This document shows positions 48,593 to 61,094 of a stretch of DNA of 64,000 nucleotides, piece after piece. Made by a program: the position numbers and the translations under genes. Source of the DNA: Psettodes erumei. Its lineage: Eukaryota > Chordata > Actinopteri > Pleuronectiformes > Psettodidae. The DNA is taken from assembly GCA_016785225.1 (NCBI GenBank), contig JAFBJZ010000229.1:96001-160000 (forward strand). Direction: 5' to 3'. Under the pieces are notes generated by a model. That model worked only from the letters and a program-made list of their open reading frames with translations. It was not told where the DNA came from and did no database searches. Within the stretch, counting starts at the first letter, position 1; every line of letters begins with the position of its first letter.

Positions 48593-51522
48593 TTACAGCA
48601 TGTTGAGCTCGATGAGTCTCCCGGCGAAGACGGCGAGCGTCCCGATGATGCACACGGCCATGAACACGCAGAGCAGGATGTGGTCCAGCACCATGGCGAC
48701 GAACTTCCACTCCTCCGCTGCCTGCGAGGAGGAGACAGTCGTGACCTTTGACCTCCGCTATCCGGGTCCTTAAATGAACCCGGCGTCCATTATTCACACG
48801 GTCTTACATGGTTTGATTCCTCGTCCGACTTCATGGTCTCGGCGATGTACTTCACCCCCTCGATGGCGCTGCGCACGTCGGGGTTTTTGGTTATGGGCGA
48901 CTGGTAGGTGACGCTGGTGGGGGTGGGGTTACCTGCAGGGGAGGAAGCGGGGGGAACGGGTCGTGGGCGTGCGAACGCGGCTTCCTGTTTCTAATGTGTG
49001 GAAACGGGACGAGGAAACCGAAAGCGTCCCCCCCCCGGGTTCCCGCGGCCTTGCCTGAGATGTCGGAGATGTCCATGTCCGTGGGGAACAGCGTCTTCTG
49101 CCGGATCTCCTGACTGGGACGCTTCATCGTTGAGAAGAACATCATGTTGGGAATGGTTTCGATGAAGACCTGCGGCGGGGAGAGGCAGCGGTTGATTTTT
49201 TTTTTTTTTTTTTGTTTGACATCACTCACCTGCAACGACGACGGCGGCGGCGACCGAACCGCGGACCTTGCGAATCCACGCGGGCATGGTGTGGGTGCTG
49301 GGCGAGCGGTGGTGCGTGTTGATGACGATGACGGTGATGATGATGGAGGCGATGACGAACACCATGGTGAAGAGCATGTATTTGCCGATGAGGGGGACGG
49401 CGCTGGAGGTGGACGGGATCAGCTCCACGATGACCAGCAGGAAGACGGTGAGCGACAGCAGGACGGAGATGGAGAGGGTCATCTTCTCACCTGGGACAGA
49501 GAGGCGGACGCTCGGGTCGCGTTTCACGCCGCGGGACTTTTTACGCGCTCCGGAAAAAAACCCCCGGCGGGCGCTACGTACCGGAGTCGGTGGGCAGGTA
49601 GAAGACCAGCCCGGTGAGGAAAGAGAAGAGCATGCAGGGAATGATGACGTTGACGATGAAGTAAAGAGGCAGCCGCAGCATCAGGAAGTGGTAGGTGATG
49701 TCCAGGTACGGCGTGTCGGGGCAGCAGGTGTAGTAAACCCAGTGCTTCCAGCTCCTGTAGTCTTTCAACACCCACTCGCCCGACTCCATGAAGTTACTGA
49801 GGTCCGGCCGGTCGTTGTCCTGAGAGACGGGAGGAGGAGGAGGAGGAGGAAATGACGCGCAGCGGCAGGTAAGGATCTGGAGGAACCCCGGCGCTTAAAC
49901 GACACTCACGGGGTTGATGACGACCAGCAGGCCGTCGTACGTCCAGGTCCCCAGCTTCATGCTGCAGTTCTGCAGGTCGAACGGGAAGTGGAGGACGATG
50001 ATCTCGCAGTAGCTCTTGAAAATGGCCGGAGGGTTCCACGTTATCATCCCCGTGTGCTCCAGCAGGACCTTGGTTTCGTGGATGATGGCGAAGTCACCGT
50101 CGGCGCTGCGGAGGAGAGGAAGGTTGGGGGTGACGCTCGGCGTGGGCGTGTGGGTTCGACGTGTGTGTGTGTGTGTGTGTGTGTTTACTTGTTGTATAGC
50201 ACCAGGTCGGGTTTCCATATGTCGGTGGACGGGACTCTGATCTTCCTGATGCCTCCGTAATCATCTGGGTTCCAGTTCAGGTTCACGTCTAACCATTGCT
50301 GGAGGCAGAAATGAGAAAACTTTATCATCTGGTCGACTTGTGTTCAGGTGAGCATTAAATACAAACATATCTGTACTGCACTGCTGTACTTTATTTACTT
50401 TATGTTTCTGCTCCATCACTTCACTACCTTTATTTCCTTCTCAAATCAGTGTTATAGATAAATACATATGGTCAGTTTATAAAATATACATAAGTTATGG
50501 GATATTATCCTGTCACATGTACCTGTTTGAGACGGACATTGCTGGTCACAATCTGGTTGACTTCATCCTGCGAGATGATAAAAAAAAGAAAAAAAAAAGA
50601 GGAAGCTGTCATAAGCAACTTTTTAAAAAAAGATGTCATATATGATGATATGATTTATAAAAATTAATATAATTAGTTAGATTATTATAATTCTCACCCT
50701 GACGATCTCTCCGTGTCTTTTTAAAAAAAAATTATTTATAAAATCTAAAATCGCATTTCCCTCCACGTTCGCGATTAAGGTCAACGCGGGTACGCGCGCG
50801 CGCGCACGCTCCTTCGCGGTAATGGCGGCGCGACCCGCGAACCCGTCGTAATGTTCGGTGCAGCTAATGCTAACGGCGGCTAACTATCGCTAGCAGCCGT
50901 AAAAGGATTTCTTTAATGGCCTCCGCAGCTAGTATGAGCCCAGTGTTGTCCGTTAGCGACAGCCCGCGGTGGGGGGAGTGGATTGTGAGCTGCGGGGCGG
51001 GAGAAAAGAGGAGGACATGTCCGGCTTTGAGCAACTTCTTCAGGGACGAACTTCGGATAAGATGGCGTCGGACTCATCGGCATCTCCCCGAAGGTTCGCT
51101 GCGGCTAATGCTAACGGCGGCTAACCTCGGCTAGCCGCGAGAAAGAGGTTGCTAACGTTGGTTAGATGCTGTGAGTTAGCAGCAGCGCGCGGGGAAACTA
51201 AAGTAAAGTATTTGTTTTAAATGTGTTGACTTTGCCAACGTGAGTTTTGTTTATTAGAGACAGTCCTGGAGGGGCAGAGAGGAGGCGGACCTGTCGGGCT
51301 TCCAGGCCGGAGGACGAGTGATGGTCCGCGGGCCGGTGCGGAGCGTTGGACGGGGGGACCGAGCGCAGAAGGAGAAGCCCCGCACAGTAAGAACAGCTGC
51401 TGTTACATGTGCTGTGTGTGGAGCTGCGTGTGTTTCAACCTGTGTGTTGTGTTGTGTACTTGTTATGGCAGTGACTTTACTCCATCTGACTCTTTTGTGT
51501 TATTGTGGCTGCCATGCCATCG

Positions 51523-51593
<71 letters not shown>

Positions 51594-51735
51594 CATGCTC
51601 CTACACCTGAACCTGGTTTCATGCGTTCATAATATATTTTCTGCTGATATTTCTAATCACTTTGCCAGTTCATAAGTTATTGATTGACGAGGTTGTATCA
51701 GTGCGTAGGGCCGGCAGGGCACAGCTTTGCTTCCT

Positions 51736-51771
<36 letters not shown>

Positions 51772-51900
51772 TGGAGAGAACCTTTACAGCCGTCAAACAA
51801 CAACATCAGCTGTATCTCAAGTGTTTCCAAAGATCACAGAAGGATTTACGTTACTTGCTGTGACCCCGGCCTGTTGAGTGAGGGACCTGGAGGTGCGAGC

Positions 51901-51934
<34 letters not shown>

Positions 51935-54900
51935 AAAGGTCGTGGTTGTTGTCTGATGTTGCGGCCTCGTTGGTGGTTGTTGTGCGGCTGGACTGGTGTG
52001 AGAAGTCGTCCTCGGTCTTTTCTAAACCGCTCACGTGACGGTTGTGTGCGTTGTTATTGGCAAAAATGTTGCCGCAGTAACTAAATAGCCTGTTTTCCGT
52101 CCGTGTGATATAACGAGAACAATCTAATGGAAGCAAATTGAGACGAATTGTACGTGTTTCTTTTAAAAAGTTGTTTAAAACTGAGCAGCAAACATAACTC
52201 AGGGGTGGGAAGCTCTGTGATGTTTTACCGAGCTGCAGCTTTGGCTTCATTATTTAACCGGACGTCAGTTTTTGCTTTGCTCCGACACATGAAAGTGATT
52301 CACACAGTAAACAGCGTCTCCGCGGAGCTGCAGCTCTTCTACAGTTCGGTCACGAGTCCGGGACTCGCAGGGAAAGAGTCCGGCCCGGCGTCCCGCTCTC
52401 ACTCACCACGCTGATCAGCTGAATGAGCTGCAGTCCCACCGTGACCACCACGGCCTCGCTGAAGTGATTGACGGGGCGAACCACCTTGTTGTAACCGGTG
52501 AACAGGGTTTTCACCAGTCTGGTCTCGTCTTCCGAGCACAGGGCCGGACCTGCGGGCAAGAGAGCGCACAGATCAACCTTTCTGTTTTGTCGCTCTTCAC
52601 TCGGCGTGTGGTTTTTTTTATTTATGCTGGGTGCAAACTCTGCTCTTATTTTTATTTTGGTACCGGCTTTGGCCCGTGACGTGTTGTCACGCCGACGCGG
52701 CCCGCGAGCGGCGTTCGCACCGGAAACCGAAATCGCAGCTGAGGTTTGCATTTAACCGTGATTCACGCCGCAGGCATTTCCCTCGCTGACGAACAGCAAC
52801 CCGAAACCCCACCGGGGGAGAGATGGAGAGAATTGGGCGAGAGAGGAGTGGTTGAATGGGTGGGGGTTGGACAGATTAACAGCAACAGCAGGGAAGTGAC
52901 CGTCATTCCTCGTCGGTGAGAAGCCGCCGTGGCGACGGCACCGCAGCCCCGACCTGGGCGCTAAGAGGGTGAAACGCCACCTGACTCAGGATCAGTCTGA
53001 GCTCAGAGCAGTTAGTTGGTTGACAGACGAGCAGCAGTCAGACATTAGTTTAATATTATTATTATTATTTTTTTATTATCGCTTGGACTCGGAGCCGGCC
53101 GGACCGACTCTGTCGCTCCACGCCAGAGTTTGATCAACGAGCTTTTGTGCGTCTTTGTTTGAGGCGTTTGCAGCGAGTGCAGCACAGTGTGGCATTTAAA
53201 GCCGTTAATTAAAGCTCGTGCTGTGTGTTTTTTTTTTTTGATGTGTGCGTGTAAATTTGTGAAGCTGTTACTCATATCTGTGTTTGAGGATTAAGTAAAA
53301 ACCCTTCGAATGATAAATGTGTTTACACATATAAAATTGTGCGTTTGTCCCCCATGTGCACGCCTGCACACACACACTATTAATATTGGCTCATTAACGT
53401 ACTGGTGTGTGTCTGTTTGTACCGGGCTCTTGCGTAATCGCCGCTCATGTGGTCACACGTGTCATGTAATTCTGTCACGATTTGATGCGGCGGACTAACA
53501 TAGCGCCGCCGGTCCGGTTGCGACCCGAGTCACGTCCGTTTCATGGTATTTCTGGTATCTGCCGGTGGGGCGTGTGTGTGTGTGTGTGTGTGTGTGTCGC
53601 CTGGCGAGAGCAGAGGGCGACGCACAAAAGCACACACGAGCGCACAAAGTTAGCTCCCGGGTTTTTTTTTTTTAGGATTGTTCTCAAAGACGCGGACGGA
53701 GCGCAGGCCTCGCCGGTGTTCGCTTCCCGTCCGGCGACGTCGCTGCCCTGCCAGAACGCTTTGATCCGACCACATCCAAAAATAGCGTGGGGGGGAGGGG
53801 GGCGGGACGGAGGGGGCCACTTGGAACTGTCAGTCATAGCCCGCCGTCAACAGGCGACTTCGACCCTTTTCCGTTTTCTGCGTGGAGATTATTTGCAGTT
53901 TAATTTGGGTCACGCCTGAAACGGTGATCTGATGAGACACGTGGGCTGAGGGAATAAATAAATCCGTACAGCGCCTCGTCTTTTATGCGTAAACATAAAA
54001 CACAGGCTCCTGTACATTTGCCGCCATCTGTAATATTCCTCATAATCCCCTTTACCGTTGAGGCTCCATGCGTTTGCGCTGATGGAAACAGGGATTAACA
54101 GTGAATAACGTAGAGATTAAGACCTGAAGACGTTTGGTTCTGTGATAAAAATGCCGAACAGATGCTTGACTTGGACCGCACGCGCACGAAAGAGACGGCG
54201 CTGTACGTCGAGGCCGCCCGCCCGCCCGCCGCCGCGTTGATTTACGTGACCTCGGAGAGAACAATCGTGTTTTTCAGGCCGGGAACAATCTGTTTGATAT
54301 ACTGACAGACAAGCGTCGGCCGTTAAATGTTTTCCAAAGCCGACGCCGAGCGTCCGGGGAATAAAGCCCTTCAAGTGATTTACCGAGCGCCGCTTTTTTA
54401 TTGCACATCTGCAGCGATGCAGATAATGTCCAACTGGTGGCTCGCAGCCCGCATCCATTTCATCCCGACGCACCGACGCTATCTGGGCCGCCGCATCGAT
54501 TCGTCACCGCCGCGTCTCGTCCGACGTGCCAGCGCTCAGATCGACGACGAGAAAGGATAAATAAAAGTAATTCGGATTGAAGTTAATAGACTGGTAATCT
54601 CTCCGCCGCAGGCGCTCGCCGCTTAATGCGGACGGGGCCGAGAGAATGTAAGAAAAAAAACAAAAAACGAACGTGGCGCCGTGATGAACGCGCGGCTGAT
54701 TAACGTTTAAAAACGTGTTTTATTCATGAGGCGCCGACTGAAGCCGCTTCAAAACGCCGGAGATCAATGGTCTCCGATCGCCCGTCTGAGCTACAACTCT
54801 TAATTCTGCGCCCTCCGACTCCGGGAGACGCAGTCGGGGCTTTTTCCTTGTGATCAACAGCGAGGACGCGGGGGAAATTTCCCGCCCCCTTCTTCCTCAC

Positions 54901-55488
54901 TTCTTTAGCATTTAATCTTAAATCGCATTTCCTCTCTGAGACGCCGCCAAGTCCCTAATCTCCCGGCGGCTCGTGTAATTCGGTGTTACCTGGATGTTTC
55001 CTGTGATTGAAATCATCTCCGTCATCTCTTCCTTTTACTTCCGTTACTGAATCATTTCAAAGCTCAAGCTCATTAAAAAGAATGTTTTACGGTAAACGCG
55101 AGTTTGACGTGCTCCACGTTCAGTCCGGTGCCTGAAAGGTCACGGGTTCGACTGGGACTGTTTTTGTGCGTCGACGGGCACGTGTCCCGCCCGAGCGTCC
55201 TTGAACAAAAGGCGCAAATTTTTTATTTTTTTTTTTTTGCAGGCCATGTGTCGGGAAACTCGTGTCCTGTTTCTGATCATGGCGAGCGCGGCGTCTGGAG
55301 AGATCGGCGCAGAGAGAACGTGAAACGCTCGAGTAACGAGTTTTGGTCTTTTTATATCCGACTTTAACGACGTTTTCTGCGTGATTTACTCAGGTCGCCG
55401 CCTCTTTCACGTATTTCCCGAGCGACATGTGGCGTTATCGTTCAGGAAGCTTCGTCCCGCGTCTGTTCCCACGCCGAGTCCCAAAACA

Positions 55489-55549
<61 letters not shown>

Positions 55550-55618
55550 TAAAATAAACTTACCAGCAAACACGCTCAGAGTCCACGCCAGCAGGATCTG
55601 GATCTTCGGGAGCTTCAT
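48593..55618 (-). CDS. chrna1: Nicotinic acetylcholine receptor alpha-1 subunit
   Basis: Muscle nicotinic receptor alpha subunit, a pentameric ligand-gated cation channel at the neuromuscular junction. Ten exons on minus: 55618-55564, 52549-52407, 50567-50523, 50298-50189, 50105-49910, 49819-49582, 49490-49267, 49169-49055, 48932-48808 and 48721-48593 (TAA). Phases fit and give 459 residues; human is 457. Signal peptide MKLPKIQILLAWTLSVFAG; mature start near CSEDETRLV. Cys-loop FPFDLQNCSMKLGTWTYDG. The adjacent cysteines in YYTCCPDTPYLDITYHF mark an alpha subunit. M1 starts LPLYFIVNVIIPCMLFSFL, M2 is EKMTLSISVLLSLTVFLL, M3 is PLIGKYMLFTMVFVIAS, and M4 ends GTLAVFAGRLIELNML. Two splice oddities: exon 8 uses a GC donor (TCAG then GCAAGG), and the exon 7 donor is a weak GTCCGC. 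Intron 2 holds a tandem CpG-rich duplication. Confidence 0.97.
50845..51330. repeat. Tandem duplication of a CpG-rich, promoter-like block in chrna1 intron 2
   Basis: Copy A (about 50850-51075) and copy B (about 51088-51330) share in order: GTTCGNTGC, GCTAATGCTAACGGCGGCTA, a CGCTAGC/CGGCTAGC word, TTAGC plus a CGCGG run, and GAGGAGG followed by a CTGTCGGGCTT-like word. Between these the copies have diverged by substitution and indel. Both are CpG-dense and carry the GCTAAC/GCTAGC words typical of teleost promoters. Copy B ends with an exon-like, open stretch followed by a GTAAGA donor at 51388. Confidence 0.65.
51522..51580. repeat. (GT)n and (GTT)n arrays in chrna1 intron 2
   Basis: A GT array of about 58 bp runs into (GA)n, followed by two separate (TTG)n arrays at 51737-51768 and 51902-51934. 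Confidence 0.85.
55120..55215 (+). repeat. Degenerate tRNA-derived SINE fragment in chrna1 intron 1
   Basis: AAAGGTCACGGGTTCGACTG contains a near-consensus Pol III B box (55145-55155). About 40 bases later comes GCGTCCTTGAACAAAAGGCG. The pair, B box then GTGTCCTTGAGCAAG-like text, is the signature I recall from common teleost tRNA-derived SINEs. The copy is old and truncated. Confidence 0.4.
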
Positions 55619-56165
55619 GTCCTCCGCCGAGAATTTTTTGTAAGAGAAATGTACAGCGTCCGTTAACGACGGCAACGTGGCGTCGCGAGCTCAGAACCAG
55701 AACCCGTGTACTGAAGCCGCAGCGGGTCGGAGCGAGCGGTGGGAAGGTGGGTCGGCCGGTATGTGTGAACCCACCGAGCTCTGGTTTCTCCTGGCGATAC
55801 TGCGGTCCGCCTCCCCCACCCCACAACATCCCAGCCTCCCTCAGCACACTTCAAGGCATGAGAGACAGCTGGGGTGTGTGTGTGTGTGTGTGTGTGTGTT
55901 GGAAATACACAAATCAACACTGTCATAACTTCTCATACACATGGAAGCTGTTTTTTTTTCCTGCTGGGACCGACTCCAGTGTCGTGTCTTATATCACTGA
56001 GATAGAGGAGCAGGGATTAGGGTGGGGGGGGTCGGGGGGGGGTATATGGGGGGGGTGGGGGTGGGGGTGGGGGTGGGGAGACAAAACAGGTGGACGGACG
56101 GACAGAGTGGGGGGGGAAAGGGAGACAGACGGAGACAGGGAGGTAGACAGGAGGACAGCTGAGAG
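55619..56165 (-). promoter_or_regulatory. chrna1 upstream region with myogenic E-boxes
   Basis: Immediately 5' of chrna1. CAGCTG E-boxes, the preferred site of MyoD-family factors, lie at 55865-55870 (about 250 bp before the ATG) and 56156-56161. Vertebrate CHRNA1 promoters are known to depend on such E-boxes. Microsatellites and G-rich repeats (56025-56085) intervene. Function is inferred from motif and position only. Confidence 0.4.
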
Positions 56166-56206
56166 CCGTCACCGATGGAATGACAAACATGTCCACCAAT
56201 GCTGCG

Positions 56207-56248
<42 letters not shown>

Positions 56249-58921
56249 GCAGCCACCGCCCTGCCAGCATGCATGCCATGCCATGCCGTGACAGGAAACT
56301 CACCAGTGTGTGTGTGTGTGTGTGTGAGACTGAACAACTGATGCGTCATAAATCTCACAAAGACAACAAAGGTGTAAGTTTGGCTCCGTCCGGCACCAGA
56401 AATGTGGGCCCTTTGGTTTCACATGGACACGGGCCCGTCCCAGCACGAGGCGTCAGCGGGTCACGATCATTTGTATTGATCGGGATCGGCTCATTGGAAG
56501 AGTTCTCAGGAGGAACGCTGGTGGCAGGAACACCAGACTGATGATTGATTTGATGAAAGCAGAAAAAAAAAAAAATCACACACATCTTTTGATTCTGTCA
56601 GTAAAGACGGATTAAAAAATGCAGCTCGGTACCGGCCCGGCCCGATGCTTTCTACCAGGTCGTTGTGTTGCTGTTCCGCCGCCATGATGGACGGAGTCCG
56701 TGGGCGAACAGACTCGTCTATTTATCTTTTAAAAGATACCATCTTTCTAAGCCGTGGACGATATTTCATACCGATATTCTTCTTTGTTTGGCCTGCGCAC
56801 ACTGTCTGCAGTTTCCCTCCGTGATGAAGTACTCTGTGTATTCTGTCCCTTCACTTTAATCTGAAAGTACCGCAGGTCCGACTCCGGACCGTTCCGCTCC
56901 TCGCCGACATAATCCCTTCAGATTTTGCCGTCGTCTTTTTGCGTCTCCGGACTCCTCGTTACTCGCGCTGACGAGCCGCATACGTCGCAGGACAGGCGTT
57001 ACCTGCCGCCGCCGTCGCCACTAGATGGCAGTACAGGACTGAGGAACCACAGCGCAGGGCGCAGGGCTCGGTAACACTGTGCTGGATATGTAAATATAAG
57101 CGTGTGTGTGTGTGTGTGTCCTCATTCTTACCTGGGCGTGAAAGTCGAGACTGAAGGGGATACGACGGGGGCGCCCTGAGGGACGCCACCTGTCACCGTC
57201 CCACACAGACCTCATCCCTCAGAGTCTAACGGCAGGAACGGGACAGTGTTTATCTTCAGCGTGTTGAAAATAATCCCGCGCGCAGAGGAGCCGTTAGTCC
57301 AGACCCTGCAGTCCAGATTTTGTCCATTTAACCTCAAATTTAAAATCTGTCATAATCTGACGTGAGACCGTCTTAAATTGGCGGAGGCAGGATTCCGCTG
57401 CGAGCCGACGGAGGGAGGAAGGCGCGACGTTAGCGGGGGGATTCATTTTGCTGCGAGAGGTCGTCGTCAGTGCGATAATCACGTTTTTATGTCCGGTGAT
57501 TTTAAACAGTATTTTTATTTATTAATTTTTTTTTCCAGGAAGTCGTTTGTAAGAAACCGAGGCGAAGGATTTCCAAATAAAGGAAGCGTTTATTTTCAGG
57601 AGCGATGATCCGTGCTGAGTCATTTTTCATTTTTGGGCCGTGTTATTAAGGAAAATCAAATTTTAAATGCATTTTTTTTTACCACATATAGACACACCTG
57701 CATAATTTTTTTTGCATATTTAGATATATTTTAAAAAACAATTCAAGCTCTTGTTTTAGATGCAACGTGGGTGAAGGAGAATATGTTGACGTCGCTAGTC
57801 TGAACTGACGTTTATATTAAATACAGTCAGAGCAAGCAGGGATTTCATTTGGTCAAAAAAAGACTCAAACGTTTTCCCCCGTATTGTCTTGGTGGTGTTT
57901 GGAGCGCCGGCGGGCGGAGGAAGGCGTCGCGGCTCGCTCCGCCAAGACGCCCTCGGAGTCGAAACCGTCTCCAGCTGGTGGAAAGACGCCCGGCGAGGAG
58001 CTGGCGCGCCGGCGGGTCGCAAAAGGCCCCCGAAGACGAAACAGAAAGTCGTTTGAGACGTCGAGACAACAAAGGACGGGCGAAGACGTGAGGTCTTGCT
58101 GAAGGACACTCCAGCGGGGCGGACTCACGCCGTCGGGAGGAAATTGTCATCAGCGGGGGCGGCGGGGAACGATTTGACCCTGAGAGACTTTGTGTCTCTG
58201 AGCAAAATGGATGTCGTCCCTCGCTGGTTTCCCCTCTCGCGATCGCGGCGTTATTAAACGTTCGCCCCCAGAAGGTTATTTATTCAGATCAGACGGCGTT
58301 TATTCTTTGGCATGAATCCGTGCCAACGTTTTTGAATGTTTGTGTTTTTTTGTTTTTACGTCTTTTGTTTTGAAAAATACTTTGCGCCTCAGGTGAGAGA
58401 TGATTACTCGGTCCCCACATGCTCTGTTTTAATTAGCCCGGATTCTTGGTTTACTCGCATCCCTGTTTTTAATTTACCTACATTCACTAAGTCTCTGGTC
58501 CCCGATGGGCCGGAGGACGGTGCGGCCATTTAAAAAAAAAAAAAAAAAAACGTAAAGTTTCGCCGCATTGCACTTTGTAATTTTGGTTTCGCGGAGGTTC
58601 AGATTGTCTTAAATTAGAAAAGGAAGCGGGGGATGTGAACGAAAGTCAGCTGACCGGCGTCCGGGGCGTCGAAATAAAACGAGTTTCCCCCCTCGTGACT
58701 CGAAATGAGAAAAGCGACGAGCGACCTGACCTGAGAAACTTAAAGTGTTGAGTTTGATTCTCAGCGTTTGAATAAAGTTTTAACGAGGTTTTCTTCACCT
58801 TCATCCTCCATGTTTCTTTTTTTTTTTAAATTTAAATTCAACAAAAGAACAGAAACAGCACAATGTCCTTTTGCATTTAAAACAGATGTACAAGATGAAA
58901 ACTAAGCAGAGGTGATGGCAA

Positions 58922-58986
<65 letters not shown>

Positions 58987-59979
58987 GTACATAATCCATA
59001 AAATACACAGCCGGACCACAACGGGCCTTTCGCTCCCATAAACCCTCGCCGTAAAGGTCGCCGTGTGACCTGTGTGTCACGGGGTCGTGACTCCTGCAGC
59101 CGCGGCCGAGTCGTCACCCCCCCCGCCCCCGCCCCCGCCCCCCCTGTACAGCGGTCAGCTGACCGGCGGGCTGCCTGTCCAATGTCAGATGTAGGACTCG
59201 TCCATCCGCCTCGTCCTCCGTGAACAGCTGCATGCTGCGGGGCTAAACGCTGCGCCGCCCCGGGAGTTCGATGGCGCTCTTATGTGTCTCCACCCCCGCA
59301 GTGAGCATAATTTAACACACACACACACACACACACATTAGCGATGCAGAGCGGGTCGGTCGGTTTGACCCGAGCCGTCAGACTAACAGCGAGCGGCGAG
59401 CGAGCGGTCTTTTCATCTCCGAGCGGAAAAACCTGCGAGAGACGGAGATCAAACACGGATCCTCTCATCGCCGCTGAAAATGAAAAAAAAAAACACGCTA
59501 AGAACCCGGGTCGTGATTTGCGTGTCGCGCCGGCCTCGGAGCGAGGCGGCGTTTAAATCCACTTCATCCAGAAGACGCAGGTCGCCGGTGTTTGTCCTCA
59601 AATGCCTTTTTGTCGGCAGGAGGATTTTCCTCATCTGCGTTTCATTTCCTCGTGAGACGTCGTTTCCTTCTTGTCGCGCTAACGGACGCAATCAAGCCGC
59701 CGACGGATTTGGCCGAGCGTGCCGCCGCGTGGCGCGTCGTCCCGTCCCGTAACGCTCGCCCCCCGTCTGCTGCAGATGAAATGATGTCCCCCCCTCCTCT
59801 TTTTATCTTTTTTTTCCTCTTTTGCGATGGAGCGCTTGGAAAAAAAAAAAACACTTCGCCGGGAAATCGGGTCAAAATACGAGATTTAGAAAATGTTGCG
59901 GAGACGTCCAACACAACCCAGAAGAGGAAAAAAAATCCACCTTTTGTTTTGGTGCCGCCTCCACCTGTGTGCGCCCCCC

Positions 59980-60020
<41 letters not shown>

Positions 60021-60752
60021 CCCCCCCCGGGTGCTGTAATCTACCTGTCAGTCATCTTGTCACGGTGGCACCGAGGTCTCATTTCCCCGGGCGGGGAATC
60101 CATTAGCAGACGGGCCGCTCCGCCATTACCTGTCGCATTACCCCCGCTGTCCCCGACAATTAGTTTGGAGGCAGGGGACGCCGCCGCCGCCGCCAACCGG
60201 GCGCCCGGCCAGACGCTCGCCACGCACACGGCCCGAAAACACACCTTTTTTTTTTTTCTCCCTCAAGCGATGAGGCAGGTTTAACAGGAGTTTAACAGGA
60301 GTCAGCGGTCAGAATACATTTGTATTCTCAGTATTTTGTTGTGACCTGTGACTGGACTGTTCCATTTCTGTCCCGGGGGGGGGGACGAAGGTTGAAGGTC
60401 GAAGGTCGAAGGTTATGAAACGTAGGAAGCGAATGCCGCTTTAGCTTGTCTTTAAGTCGACAGCGTTTTAGAGATAATCCTTTAAATATAATCCCGCCTC
60501 GCTAATATCGTCCGTTTTATAGTTGACTCTCCCAGGCAACAAATAATTTTAAAGGATCAATCGCTGGATATCGGATCGATTGACCAGAAACCTGATCGAT
60601 CGCGTCCTCTCTCCGCTCGTGTCGCAGCGGCGCCGTCTCTTTTTAGCGCGGTTAGCATTCAGGCCCAGCCCGTCCCTGTCGACATGTGAGCGTTTGAAGC
60701 TCGATCAGACAAAGAGGACGGGGGCCGGACATCGCACCTTTCATCTAACTGC

Positions 60753-60805
<53 letters not shown>

Positions 60806-60934
60806 TGTGAAAGTGTGTGTTGATGCGTTTTCTGCTCTGGCAACTCCACATTAAAGAGATGCACTTGAGAGAGAGAGGGAGAGAGAAAGGACAGGTAGAA
60901 ACTGGCCTTTTGATCCTAACCTTGGATGAAGAGT

Positions 60935-60971
<37 letters not shown>

Positions 60972-61080
60972 TTTTTAAGAGGCAGAAGTGCAAATGAGGA
61001 AAAAAAAAAAAAACCCTCTCCAGGCTAACACTGTGACAGATTCACAGGGAAAGGATTTTGAGGAACGTCCACGCGTTTCC
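56166..61080. other. Intergenic sequence 5' of chrna1, no defensible gene
   Basis: No exon series could be built. (CA)n 56210-56247, (CA)n 58925-58983, (CA)n 59987-60013, (GT)n 60755-60800 and (GT)n 60938-60971. AATAAA at about 58770 on + has no recognisable gene before it. A short open stretch on minus ends with RRTRRMDESYI and TGA at 59185-59187; its family is unknown. A repeat-poor block at 60,040-60,190 has CCATTAGCAG, CCATTACCTGTCGCATTACC and ACAATTAGTTTGGAGG and may be a conserved regulatory element. Confidence 0.4.
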
Positions 61081-61094
61081 CCCGGCAGACACGC

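Noticed and set aside
57849..58128. CCTTCAGCAAG plus TTTCGACTCC on the minus strand as a second tRNA-derived SINE
   Set aside because: The two words occur in the wrong order for the SINE type, and the rest shows no similarity.
57845..58150. Arg-rich open frames around 58 kb
   Set aside because: Open in several frames on both strands because of base composition; no motif, no splice structure.
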